Shown here: piece by piece, positions 35,644 through 47,963 of the stretch
Position numbering within the stretch: the first letter of the stretch is position 1
Layout: the number at the start of each line of letters is the position of its first letter
The notes under the pieces: model-generated
The model's input: the letters and a program-made list of their open reading frames with translations, nothing else
Databases searched by the model: none
What the model was told of the DNA's origin: nothing
From: Anagrus nilaparvatae
Taxonomy: Eukaryota; Arthropoda; Insecta; Hymenoptera; Mymaridae
Assembly (NCBI GenBank): GCA_022575985.1
Contig: JAKSXM010000156.1
Location: 930,001-994,000, forward strand
Direction of reading: 5' to 3'
Length of the DNA stretch: 64,000 nucleotides
Translations under genes and position numbers: made by a program

Positions 35644-35692
35644 CTATATAAATGATAGGAAAAATATCACGAGGATTCATTCTCGTGATATT
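35644..35692 (+). promoter_or_regulatory. Candidate TATA box and 5' UTR hairpin of the SLC26 gene
   Basis: TATATAAAT at 35645-35653 is followed, about 20 bases on, by a perfect 11-bp stem, AATATCACGAG-GATTCATT-CTCGTGATATT (35663-35692). A start about 30 bases after the TATA box would fall in the hairpin loop, where TTCATTC resembles an insect initiator. The coding start is 130 bases downstream. This reading comes from sequence only. Confidence 0.4.
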
Positions 35693-35819
35693 CAATATGC
35701 AATTAAAACAAATAAAAAATTTTTTTTAAACAGAAATGAAATGATAATTGTAGAAATATTAATTGTTAGTATTTTTTTTTTTAATTTACGTTTCAATTAT
35801 TGTTTTTTACTGATTGACA

Positions 35820-38800
35820 ATGGCAGCAACTAATATAAATATTGTAGAATTTCAAAACAAAGGTAAGTTAACGCGTGTGCAATTTTTATTTGTATAATAT
35901 AAATAATATATATAGGTAAAAAATTTAGACACGTTTTTATTTTTTTTCAAATAAAAATAGAATTAAAATGTTTACCAATATGCATTTTTTTTCTTCAAAA
36001 TAATTAATATTTTTCTAATACAATAAATTTATAAAAGTGAGTCATTATTATAATAAAATAAACCATGAAATTTTTTATTTAATACTTTTTTTTTATTCAA
36101 TTAAACTTTTCAAAGAATAGTGTTATATATCTTTCAGTAATTCAGTATCTTAATTAATAAATTCACATAAATTTACAAACTTAAAACGTCACGTCACACA
36201 AAAAAAAAAATCGATTAATACAACTAGTAGAATATTTTTTTGAATTTATTGACCAAATGAATAATACAATTAGTGTTATGTAAAAGAAAGTAAATATATA
36301 AAAAAGACAATAAATTTGTTTACATTAATCAAATAATGATAACGATGATTAATTTTTATAAAAATTGTATTTGCAGATTTTTAAAATAAAAAAGTTAAGA
36401 TATGTTGCAAGTGAAATTGAAAAAGATATATAATAATCATATTTTATTTGCGTTATCTTATTAATTTAATTCTAATGTACACATAATTATTTTATTTTTA
36501 TATTATAAAAAAATTTTTTTATTTTCTATAATAAAAAAAAAATATTTTTTTATGATATTATTATATCCAAAATAATCTGTGCCAATTCAAGTAAACATAA
36601 TAATACGTACATCAAGGTAAAATTCATAATGTTTTTTTAATAAACAAAATTTAATTACTCTGTTATTATTCAATTTTAAATATATATGTAAATAATTAAT
36701 TTAAATGTGTTATTTCTTCTTAAATTGAGGGCTTAATTAATTCAATTTTTTTAATATTCACTTGTTGATAACTTGCTTATTCAATGATATTTTAATTTTT
36801 CCAATTGCATATAAAATACAACATGCATATGTAATAAGCATAATATTATTATGAACTATATGTTTTCAAGATAATAAATGTAAACAAATTATATTTTTTT
36901 TTCAAGCAAAACTTAAAAAAAAATAATTTTTAAAATACTTTTAGTTATTATAAATTTATTTTTTTTTTAGATAAAATTTATTATTGAAAATGTATAATAA
37001 ACATATTTATTTTACTAAAATATTTTCAAAGATTTTAAATAATTTTTTTTTTTTTAAGGTAATTTAAAAAAAAAGAATTCCATTCTAAAACTAGAAGTGG
37101 AAAGGCCTATATATGAAGAACAAGATTTGCGGCAAGTTTATCAATATGAGAAACCTAAAATATCTGGTATTTAAAAATCTGAAAAATCTATACAAATTAT
37201 AAATGTTTATAACTTATTATTAAATTTTTATTTAGTGATAGATACAATTTCAAAATCAGTAAAAAATGTCAATTGTAAAGCATGTGTGGAAAAAATTTTA
37301 CCTATAACTTATTGGCTTAGAAAATATAAATGGCAAACTGACTTTATAAGTGATATCATTTCTGGTATCACTGTAGCAATAATGCATATTCCTCAGGGTA
37401 TGGCTTATGCACTTTTAGGCAATGTTAGTCCAGTTGTCGGCATATACATGGCTTTTTTTCCTGTTCTTATATATATTTTCCTTGGTACTTCTAAACATGT
37501 TTCCATGGGTAATTAAAATGCTTGAAAGAATAAATTTTTTGATAACAAATAAAAATTAAATTTATTATAGGCACATTTGCTATTGTTTGTCTAATGACGG
37601 GAAGAGCAGTTAGTTCCTATTCAACGCCTTTGGTTGATGCTGAAAATTCTAATCATACACAAGACATAACAAAAATTATGTCATCTGAAACAAATATTTA
37701 CACTCCAATTCAAGTAGCAACGACAGTTACTTTTATGGTTGGAATTATTCAGGTAAATTGTAAAAGAAAATTAAATAAATATTAAATTTATAGTATTTAC
37801 ATAAATAATCAGATATATTTTTTTATTTAATTTCAGCTTATTATGTTTGTTTGCAGATTAGGCATAATAAGTACTTTATTGAGTGAAACATTTGTTAATG
37901 GTTTTACGACTGGAGCAGCAGTTCAAGTTTTTTTGTCTCAAATATTTGATCTTCTTGGATTAAATTTAACTAAACCAAGAGGAAATTTTAAATTTATAAA
38001 AGTATGTAGTTTTAATTAAAAAAAAAATTACTTTAAAAAATTTACTTTATTTTATATTTTATATGCTATATAAATATTTTACCTTACTTTATATTACTTT
38101 ATTTCCAGACAATCATTTTTATTTACCAAAACATTCCAAATATAAATACAGCAGCTGTGATAATTTCTTGTATTACTTGCTGTTTAATGATATTTAATAA
38201 CGAGTTATTAAAAGTAAGTTGACCAAAAATGTTTATTAATTGAAAAAAATGTATTTCAAATTTTAATTTTTTTTGTGTAGCCATGGGTTAGTAAAAAATG
38301 TATTTTTCCAATTCCTATAGAATTAATTGCAATAGTAACTGGTACATTATGTTCTCGTTATTTTGAGTTACCCAAAATTTATAATATTAAAACTGTTGGA
38401 CATATACCTGTTGGGTACGTAAAAAATGATAAAAAGTAACAAAATTGTTAATTAAATTATCAGTAATTAAAATAAATTTTTAAGATAAAAAAATTTATGG
38501 CATTAGTTTACCCGAACCAGAGCTTCCAGTATTTAGTTTATTACCAACTGTTATTTTGGATAGTATAGGAATAACCATGGTATCCTATACGATTACAATG
38601 TCTATGAGCATAATATTTGCCAAAAAGTTAAATTATGAAGTTGATTCCAACCAGGAGTTATTTGCAATGGTAAGATTGATTTAATAATATTTTGCACTAT
38701 TTATAAAGAAACGTTTTTTTTTATTTTGTGGAAAAGAGAATGAATATTGTTTAATAACTGTTTCTTAAAACTCATACTTTTATGCAATAGAAAAGTAAAT

Positions 38801-39856
38801 AATTAAAATAAATTTTTTGTTATTTTTAAGGGTGCAAGCAATATTTTTGCATCTTTTTTTTCCTGCATGCCAGTGTCAGCTTCTTTAAGTAGATCTTTAA
38901 TACAACAAACTGTTGGAGGAAAAACTCAATTAGCTAGTGCAATTTCTTGTTTCTTATTACTTTTTATTCTATTATGGATTGGTCCATTTTTTGAACTTTT
39001 ACCAAGATGTGTTTTAGCATCCGTTATTGTTGTAAGTAATTAAAACTATTGCTTTTTTATTTTAAAAATAAGTAAATATCAAATTTTAATTTTAGATTGC
39101 ATTACAAGGAATGTTTGTTCAAGCTAAAGAAATTGTTAGATTTTGGAAAATAAGTAAAATTGATGCTTTAGTTTGGATTGTCACATTAGTTACAACAGTA
39201 ATTGTTAATATAGACTATGGTTTAATTACTGGATTGTTTGCTTCCGTGATAAGTGTATTATTCCAAAGTGCTAAACCATATAGTTGTTTATTGGGCCATG
39301 TTCCAAATACAGATTTGTATCTTGATGTTAGTCGTTATATAGGGGTATGTGAAGTTTTTGTTTTTTTTACTTTTACACTAAAAGTTATATTATAAGCATT
39401 TTATATTCTTAGGTTGCAGAAGTTTTTGGAATAAAAATATTTCATTATGCTGGATTTTTAAATTTTGTTAATGCTAATCAATTAAGACCAGACATAGAAG
39501 AAAAAGTAGGAGCAAAACCTCGTGAAATATTAAAGCATAGAATAAAATTGGTTAAAAAAAACAATTATGCGGAGGATAATGACTTCGAAAATAAATGTAC
39601 TTTAAGATGTATAATTTTTGACATGAGTGCAATTACAAATATTGATTCAACTGGAGTAGAAGTTTTACGTGATATTGTATCAGAATTTTCTCAAATAGAC
39701 GTGCCAGTATACCTAGCGTCAAGTCCTGTGTTAGTATTTGATAAAATACAAAAATGTGATTTATTATTAAAAAGTAAATTTCCTTTTACTATTTTTGCTA
39801 CTATTCATGATGCTGTGTTCTTTGCTCAAAAAGAGCTTTTATCAAAGTCGAATTAA
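35820..39856 (+). CDS. SLC26 (SulP) anion transporter, prestin-like
   Basis: Eleven exons: 35820-35862, 37059-37166, 37236-37508, 37571-37752, 37837-38001, 38109-38213, 38281-38414, 38507-38669, 38831-39031, 39096-39344, 39413-39856, giving 688 residues. It is a multi-pass plasma-membrane protein of the SLC26/SulP family, which moves sulfate, chloride, bicarbonate, oxalate or related anions. Seen: the N-terminal VERPIY motif shared by the SLC26A5/A6 branch; the SulP signature in the first membrane segments (DIISGITVAIMHIPQGMAYA); SSFFSCMP-like FFSCMPVSASLSRS; and a C-terminal cytoplasmic STAS domain from about residue 515 (CIIFDMSAITNIDSTGVEVL). Drosophila Prestin is the nearest named relative I would expect, but insects carry several SLC26 genes and substrate cannot be read here. 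Intron 1 is 1.2 kb and AT-rich with nothing recognisable. Exon 8 uses the second acceptor (after ATTAG, 38506). The first would put TAA in frame. Confidence 0.93.
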
Positions 39857-42310
39857 ATAAATCTTAATTTTTGATATTTCATATTACTTAATGTAGTTAG
39901 AATAGAATGTTGCTAGAAAAAATATAAATCTATTTTTATAATATATACAAATTTTATATAAAGTGAAACAAATTTTATATGTGAAAATATATATATATAT
40001 ATATATTTTATGAAAGTCTTAACCGAAAAATTATAATTTTATTACCTGTTAGATAAAAAAAAAATAATTTAAATAATTTTAAACAAATATAAATGTATAT
40101 AAACCTACTATATTTACTATGGAATGTTTGGACAATACTTGTTAAAAAAATAAATAAATTACTTGTTTTTTATAAAACAAAAACGTATACGTTTATTTTT
40201 TTGCCATTTTCAAACATCTATACATCCTTTCGTTATATTTTTCTATAATAATTGTATAATAAAGACTTGGACAATTAAACATAGATTTTTTAAATCTAAA
40301 AATGAAGTATCCAAGATTTTAACCAATATATATACTATATATATATATAAACAGAGAAAAAAAAAGGTTTTTTTGTTTTAAAAATAATTTTTTCAATTTA
40401 ATATATTTACATTAACAACTTATGTGCATGTAGTTAAAATTTTTATTTTACTAAAAGGAATTATTTTTGCACCCACGTTTTTTCTCTCTCTGCTACATAT
40501 ATATTTATATGTATATATATATACTTTGCTTTTATTTTTGTAAATATAATTTTTTTTATTTATAATACTATTTGCATAACAATTTTTTTATTATCAGGAC
40601 GGCTCTCTTTTTGTAGCCAAAAATATTTAATTAGCTTTTTTTAGTTATTAAGTTATATTTGTAAGCCAAATGTATAATATTTTTGTGAGTTTTTTTTTTT
40701 TTTTTAATTTAATTAATTGTTATTGAGGCGCTAAGGCTGTGTGATTTTAAAAATTTTATATATTTTGCATCAAAATAATAAAAATTTTATGTATGCAAAA
40801 AAATGATACTTTTATTTACAGTATAAAAATTTTTTTTCATGATATATTACAAATAAATTATATAATATATATTATTGGCCTACAAAAACTTAATCAAATT
40901 TTTTTATAATATAAATTTTATACAAAATCCAGATACTAAGAATTCAAAAAAATATTATTAAAAAAAATACTTTAGGCATTGTTTCAGGATTCAAACTTAG
41001 TGTTTTATTTCTTAAAAGCTAAACTTTTGTATTTAGGTTTAGAAAATTATGATACAAAAATTTTAGTTAACGGAAAATAGATTTTTTCAGGAGATTTTTG
41101 TTGAAATCTTAAACAGATGTATTTAAGCATTCTATGCAAAATTTCAGCTTGCTATAAGAGCTACTAAAAATTTTCGAGAAAATTTTAACTTGTAAGTTCC
41201 GCAAATTTTCAGTTACAATTTGAAAGTTAAAACTTGGCATGAAACTTATCATATCTTTCCTTATTTTCACTGGTATACTTAAAATTTTTTTTATGCACCA
41301 TATTTACATAATTTTCTTCTATGCCAAAAACTGCCCAAATAAATTTATATTTTCTTTTCCAGATAACGCAACTTTCCAAAACAAAATGAAACTAAATTTT
41401 TTTATTATTTAAACACAATAGGCACAAAAATTTCACTTTGTTAGAAAAGCCATTTAAAAGCCTGGAACAATGTCTATACATTTTATATATACAAATTTTG
41501 GCTTGTAAAATAAATAAAAAAAAAAAACTTTTTATTAATCTGTAAAAGTTTTCCAATGATTTTTTGTAAAATACATTAATACTAAAAAGTTTACACATTT
41601 ATTAAAAATCGTAAAAAAATAATAAAAATAATTAGCCTTTCATATTTTTTTTAACATTGTTGGTCAAATTATTTCGCACAATAACGGATTATTCATGCCT
41701 CTAAAACCTCAATAAAAAATTGCTTATAACTTTGACCAATTTAGTTAAAAATATTAATTTTCTAATTAAAGTACAAATGTAAATCATCTAAAGATGGGAG
41801 ATTTAAATATTTACTAAATTTGTTTCCATCATGAAAATGATTTACAACACTTTTTATTAGCAACTACTATTACTTTTAATTTTATTAATTAATATTTAGT
41901 GAAAGTAAGATAGCCTTAGCACACGTTATTAAAAATAAAAAAAAAAAATGAGGGAAGAATAATTTTTAATAATATATTTTAGTCGTCAAGACTATTTTAA
42001 AAAGTTTTTTTTTCTGTTTTGTAAGAGAATAAATTGACTAGTAAATTCAACAATGTGAATGGTGCTCAAAGTTTTATCAATCAGATCTAATAACAAAATG
42101 ATTGAAACTTTGCATAGTTTATTCAAGTATTAAGCTAATTTAAAATTTTTTTTTGTTTGTTTTTTGATCAAATAACTTTTTTTTTGTTTTTTTTTTGTTT
42201 TTTTTTTTTGTAACAAAGTATAATATTGTAACATTTCTTGTTTACCATATATTCCAAGTTTCTAACTTTATTGATACATTTTGTAATATATATATTATAT
42301 ATTTTTTTTG
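39857..42310. other. Convergent 3' region between the SLC26 gene and ZER1
   Basis: No gene over 2.4 kb. AATAAA overlaps the SLC26 stop region (39856-39861). It includes TA microsatellite stretches (39989-40006, 40335-40350, 40515-40522) and long poly-T runs, some close to the ZER1 stop (42178-42210). Both 3' UTRs are expected here. Confidence 0.45.
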
Positions 42311-45300
42311 TTAGGAAGGTTGTTGCGCTAGGGTATCTAAAATCGCTCGACATAAAATTTGAACATTTGGTTGTTGCGTTAAACTATCACCACTTGTTTC
42401 TTTTTCCAAAGTCTCTAAAATTTTAACACCTCCTTCTTTTAATAGCATATCGCAATACCGCTTAGCTGAAAAAATAATTCTTTTAAAATAATAATTCTGA
42501 GTGAAAAGTAACTATTTCTGCTTTTAATTTAAAGAGCCCAACTACAATTATAAGAGGTCTTAATTGAGAGACCGATTAATTAATTTAAAAAAAATTCAGA
42601 TAACAATATAATTGTTTAAATTGTTTAGATTGTTTTTAAAAATTAGTTCAATAAGGAATTTTTAAATACTTTTATTAAATAGTATTAATGTTAATCTAGT
42701 AAATATTACTAAATTTCTTTAAGAAATATTTTTTTAGAATTAATACTAACAATTATAATTAATAAATTATGTTTAGATATTTAATATTAGACAAAAATAA
42801 GATTTTCCCTCAAATCATCTGTGTATAAAAAAAAAATATATTTAATTTTACGTTTAAAAAAAAAAATTTTCTTGCTGAGAAGTTTCTAGTCTATTTAAAA
42901 ATAATTTTCCAAAGAATTTTAATATTTTGTTAAATTTTTTAAATTGGTCAGCTTTTTAATTTTAGGTTGTAAAAATTGAAAATTGCAACCGTATTACGAA
43001 TGAAAGTTATTTTAACCTTATTAAATATATTTATATTAGACAAAATTTACTTACGATTCTTAGTGCACACATGATGAATAGCCCATACTGCCCATAACTG
43101 AACAGGATATGCATCAGTAGATTGAAGAAGTGGAAAAAATGGTTGAAAACTTCTATATGCAACCATTTCTCCTTGAGGTGTTTGCCAATTTGTGACTGCT
43201 TGAGCAAGTTGTTCAGATAATTGTAACCTTGTTGGAAGTAGAGGCACTTTCACCCATAATTGTGGACCATCGCTAAGAAGATGAGCAGCTATACCAGCCG
43301 CAAAATAAGATACGTCAATGTGTTTTGAATCCAAAAGTTGGGAAAGCATAGTAATAAAACGTGGTTGCATTAGTCGATGCCTTAATCGTACAACCTAATA
43401 TAAGAACAAAGACAATTTATTATAGTTAAATAATGAATGGTATAACCCTGTGAATATTTAATAAATAAATGAATGAGTAAATAAATAAATGATTTCCATA
43501 TTCAATTTAAAAAAGAATTTAAAGTCTTTAAATATACCTATGCTTTAACTTATACCACAAATTATATTTTTTAAAAAACTAATATTTTGCAAATATTTTT
43601 TTTTTACTTGTAAGAAATTTATTAATCAAGCTAATATTTTTTATTTTACTAAATTTATCTTTTAATTGATTTTTAAAAATAAAATTTAGTTTTGAACAGT
43701 TATATTTTCTGTTTACAAAAAAGTAAGAACTCCCAAACAAGAAGTGAATATTTTTAATTCTATATTTTATTTTCACATAATCAAACAAAATAGTTTATTA
43801 TAATTTTTGAATTAGTAAAAATTCAAATTTTATAGCATAAATAAAATTATTTTATTACCTCTGCAATATTATTTAGCAAACCAAGGACTTTAGTTTCTAC
43901 ACTGGATTCACCCTGAAAGCTATCTAAAACTTCAAGAAATAATTCCATTCCACCCTCTTCTAAAAATACTTTACATGTTGTGGCACTTTCATCAGTTAAG
44001 TTCCAGAGAGCGCTCAATGTAAATTTCATTGTAATATCAACTGATTTTGATTGAACTTTTGAACGAACCATGGATAAAAGTTTTGCCATATATTGTGGTT
44101 GAGATCCAAGCATTGAAGTTTCAACCGTGGATATTTTTGCAGCTAATATAGAGCAAATAGCTACAGACATTCTGTTCATCGAAGGGTCATCAAAAGCAGA
44201 AAGACAATTCATAACTAACCTGGCACATCTATAAAAAAAGTTGTTGTTTAATATTTTTAACTTCTACTAATTTTAATAAATTTTAATTACCTGTATTTAT
44301 CAAAAGCAACATCTTGTAAAATTCTATCACTGCATAAAGTTAATAAAGTATTTTTTTGTAACTGATAATGATTTGGATAAGATTCCATAGCAGTTAAAGT
44401 CAAATCTACTATTTGTTTTAATACAAAAGGATGAATTTTCATGGCTAATTCACCTTTTGTAAGATTATAAAGACAAGCAGTTGCTGCCATTTGAACACGG
44501 AATTCTTGAGGGTGTGCTTTCATTCCGGGTAAAACTAATTTTATTACATCTACACGTGCTTCGTTAAAGTATGAAGTTAGTCTAAATAAATTGTATAAAC
44601 ATTTTTGAACATATATCGGTCTATTTGGATATCTTCTTAAGGCTTCTAGAATTTGAGATTCTGTTGCTGTACCGCTAACCATAAGATCTGGTTTATAATT
44701 TTTATTGGAAGGATTCATTAAATTATCTTCATAACAAGCATCAGAATGAACAAGACCTAAAAATTTTAACTGGCTGTGTGACTGTATAAAAGACCATAAG
44801 TCTTTTCCATCAATTTCATCTTTTCCTGAAATTAAATAAATTCAATTAATATAAAATAAAAACATAATATAAATTAAATTAATTCAATAAATAATACTAA
44901 GAAAAAATAAGTAATAAAATACCTGATATATCTAAACTATGCAGATGAGGCATACAATTATTTGTTTTTAAAAGATCAGTAATTTTTGATCTTACAGGTG
45001 CAAAAACATCAGAAAATGCAGAATCTCTTTCATCCGATACATCTAAATATCTTAATTCATTTAATTCCAGTAAAACGGATATCATATTACCACAGCCACT
45101 TAATTTTATATTATACATAGTTAAAGATTTTAGTCTATCTTTGCATTTTAATAACGGAGATATATCGTCGACTCTTGTACAAGATATATCAAGACTTTCA
45201 AGTAGCCGCAAATCTTCAACAACTATTTCAAGTCCATGTTTATTAAACTCTGTTCCCGAAACATTTAAAACTTGCAAAGAACGCAATTTACTTAAAGCTA

Positions 45301-46086
45301 CTACAACACAATATCTATAAAAATAAAATAAAATTTAATTTGATTTCATTTTATATGCAAATATTTGTTAATTTACCTTGAACAATCCATAAAGCTACCC
45401 CTAGCAACACTTAGTGACCTAAGATTCTGAAGACTCCATTCATCTAAACATGCGATTAAATCATTTACTGTTATTTTTAATCCATTTACTTCTAAATCTA
45501 TAATTTTATGTTCTTTTAGGATTTTAAGACCCTTTGCTGAAAGATTTGATGCATCTTTTAACTTTACATGACTGAAAATTTAATAAAAAATTAATTTTTT
45601 TTTTACAATGTATTATTGCAGTTTTTAAGTTAATAACCTTAATCTTGTTGCTTTTGAATCAAACAAAGTAATAGTTAGATCAGAAAGAACCCTTTTTTCA
45701 CATAAATTATAAAGTAATTGTTCAGAAATTTCAGTTGGTAAAAAGGTATTGGGATCTTTAAAACTAAGTTTGGTAGACGAATTTGATAGTGCATGACTTG
45801 ATGTTGTTGCATTTGGCGATGCTGTTATTGATTCTGTTACAGCTTTACTTAAACTGCAAGTTGCTTCAGTTACTAAAATAAATTAATATTAAATGATTAA
45901 TAACAAATAAATATGTTTTAATTTTATTATAAATTTCAATTTTTATGTACATTGTGTTTTTATTGTAGATGACGTTGAAGTATTACTATTGCTTGTATCT
46001 CCTGGGTGTACTTTGCATAATGCCAAAATGTTGTCGCAAATAAAATCAACACAAATTTCTTGTAAACTTTGCGGTGATTTAAACAT
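42311..46086 (-). CDS. ZER1: ZER1, CUL2 substrate receptor for Gly/N-degrons
   Basis: Eight exons in coding order: 46086-45951, 45872-45638, 45571-45377, 45314-44923, 44825-44291, 44228-43859, 43394-43055, 42465-42311, giving 785 residues. It is a ZYG11/ZER1 family protein: an N-terminal box for Elongin C and CUL2 (starts MFKSPQSLQEICVDFICDNI), leucine-rich repeats at about residues 130-330 (NVSGTEFNKHGL, SLDISCTRVDDISPLL), and C-terminal armadillo repeats. The family recognises proteins with exposed N-terminal glycine for ubiquitination. The degron pocket residues appear intact: W573 and the Asp of WNLTDE, and N618 in LNNIAE, with the 45-residue spacing known for the family. VSYFAAGIAAHLL and VQLWAVWAIHHVCTKN match ZER1 rather than ZYG11B. 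It diverges from PRCC. Introns are AT-rich with nothing else seen. Confidence 0.94.
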
Positions 46087-47963
46087 TTTTTAAGTCGATG
46101 AATGTTTTTGACACACCATCAATAAGTTATATTTTTACCTTTGCTCCATAATAATACACAAATTCATTTTTGTTTATTCGATGTAATATAAGTACATTAC
46201 TTGTAAGTTGTCATCTTAAAATTATTTTTCTGCATAAAATTAAAAAGTATAAGAAATTTGGCACTTGTCTAATTAAAATATAGATATATTTTATTGGCAC
46301 TATAGTCTCTCTTACTTAATATTTTTTTAATTCTTATTTTATTAAGTATTTTAGCTTCCGCGTTCTGGGTATTATTAATTTACACTGCAGTATTACATAA
46401 TAACTCTATATTTTGCGTAAATTAAAGAAAGAGGGTTAAATTATGCACAAAATATTTTATGAATGATTAATTAAAAAAGCTATCAAAAAATATAATTAAC
46501 TCCAGAAATCTTGTAAATGGTATGAAATTATTCGTATCAATTGCGTTTTAATGTTTCGTCGCTATCACTAATATGTATATGCTCACATATATAATATGAT
46601 GTACATTTTAAACAATTAAATTATTAGAGCACAGGCGTATTCCCAATACGTTTGCATAAAAAGAACATACTTAATATAATTTAATTAAATATAAGTATTT
46701 TAATCATAATAAAATAAATTTGCAAAAGCTCCAAAATTTTTTCAAGGCATTGATAAGAGTGATAGAGACAGAAAAAAAAAATTAAAAATACGTACAATGT
46801 ATGCAATATATAGTAAATAACTTAATAATAAAAATCAACATAAACAATTAAATTAAGGCAGCTGCTCATCACATATATCGTAATATACTATTTTAATATT
46901 ACATTTGTATAATACATTACACATATACCTCTTTCACTATGACATATACTTACAAATACAATTTTTTCATATACCTTTGCTTTTATCGCCATCTTAAATA
47001 TTTCCATCTGTCCGAAAATTCTTTTTTTATTTTAAATCCATAATTAACACTTAAAACGTTTTAAAATATGTTAATTTAAAATAATTTTTAATATATTAAC
47101 ACCTATACTCATTATTACTTTATTTTATTTTTATTTAATTATATTAAAACTCATTTTTATAGATCAATTTTTTTACACCTTTTACTATTGATAGTATTAT
47201 CGTGTTTATATAAAATTCAATGTATAGTAAGTGCAGGCGTATGATTTGCAGTGGAAAATATATAGGGACCCTGCAATTACAATAATTATTTTATTAATTA
47301 CTTTTCATGTTATTAATATTGTTAATAGATTATTTTTAATGTAATTAACGTATAGATTAATAAAATTTGAAGAATTTTAATTTTCTTATATCGCTATTGT
47401 AAAACAAAATAAAATATTTAAAAACAAAATTTGAATTTTTTAGAACCAGATTTTAGTGACTATAAAAGCAATTATAGAAAAAATTGATAAAAATATCTAG
47501 AATCAAAAATTTTTTTTAAATACTATTGTTATGTTTAAAAAGTTTACTTGTTGTTAAAAATGAATTACTTGTAAATTTTTTTTTTAAATAATATTTTATA
47601 GTTTTTTCGTATTTTGAATAATGGCGCATTTTTTTTATTTCTATGCTCTCCGCATGCGCAGTGTTTATCAGGATGCAGATGGTTTTTATCTAGTTATCAA
47701 TAGATTGTTTTTGTTGTGCTAGATTGCAATTATTAATTAAAATTTAATCTATTATGCATTTGCGAAAATATAGGAGAAACATTGAAAATTAGTAATTTTT
47801 ATAAATAATTTTGAATATAAATAAATATTCATTTCATGTTATTTTTGAATAAAGTTAATTTGAGCATATAACCTAAAAAATTTAGTAAAAAATTTTAAAT
47901 ACTTTAACGAAAAATAAATTTCGTTAAGTTATTAATTTACTAAATAAATTTAATATAATAATC
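46087..47963. promoter_or_regulatory. Divergent region between ZER1 and PRCC
   Basis: Nearly 1.9 kb without coding sequence separates two outward-facing genes. It is AT-rich throughout apart from short patches at 46360-46375 and 47640-47690. The second holds an NRF1-like motif listed separately. No TATA box can be assigned with confidence. Confidence 0.45.
47649..47660. promoter_or_regulatory. NRF1/Ewg-like motif upstream of PRCC
   Basis: TCCGCATGCGCA matches 11 of 12 positions of the palindromic NRF1 consensus (YGCGCAYGCGCR), about 300 bases before the PRCC start codon, in one of the few GC-richer patches of the region. Such sites are common in housekeeping promoters. Binding is inferred only. 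Confidence 0.35.

Noticed and set aside
38485..38506. Earlier acceptor for SLC26 exon 8
   Set aside because: Using AG at 38483-38484 brings TAA into frame at once; the next AG at 38505-38506 gives a continuous SulP sequence.
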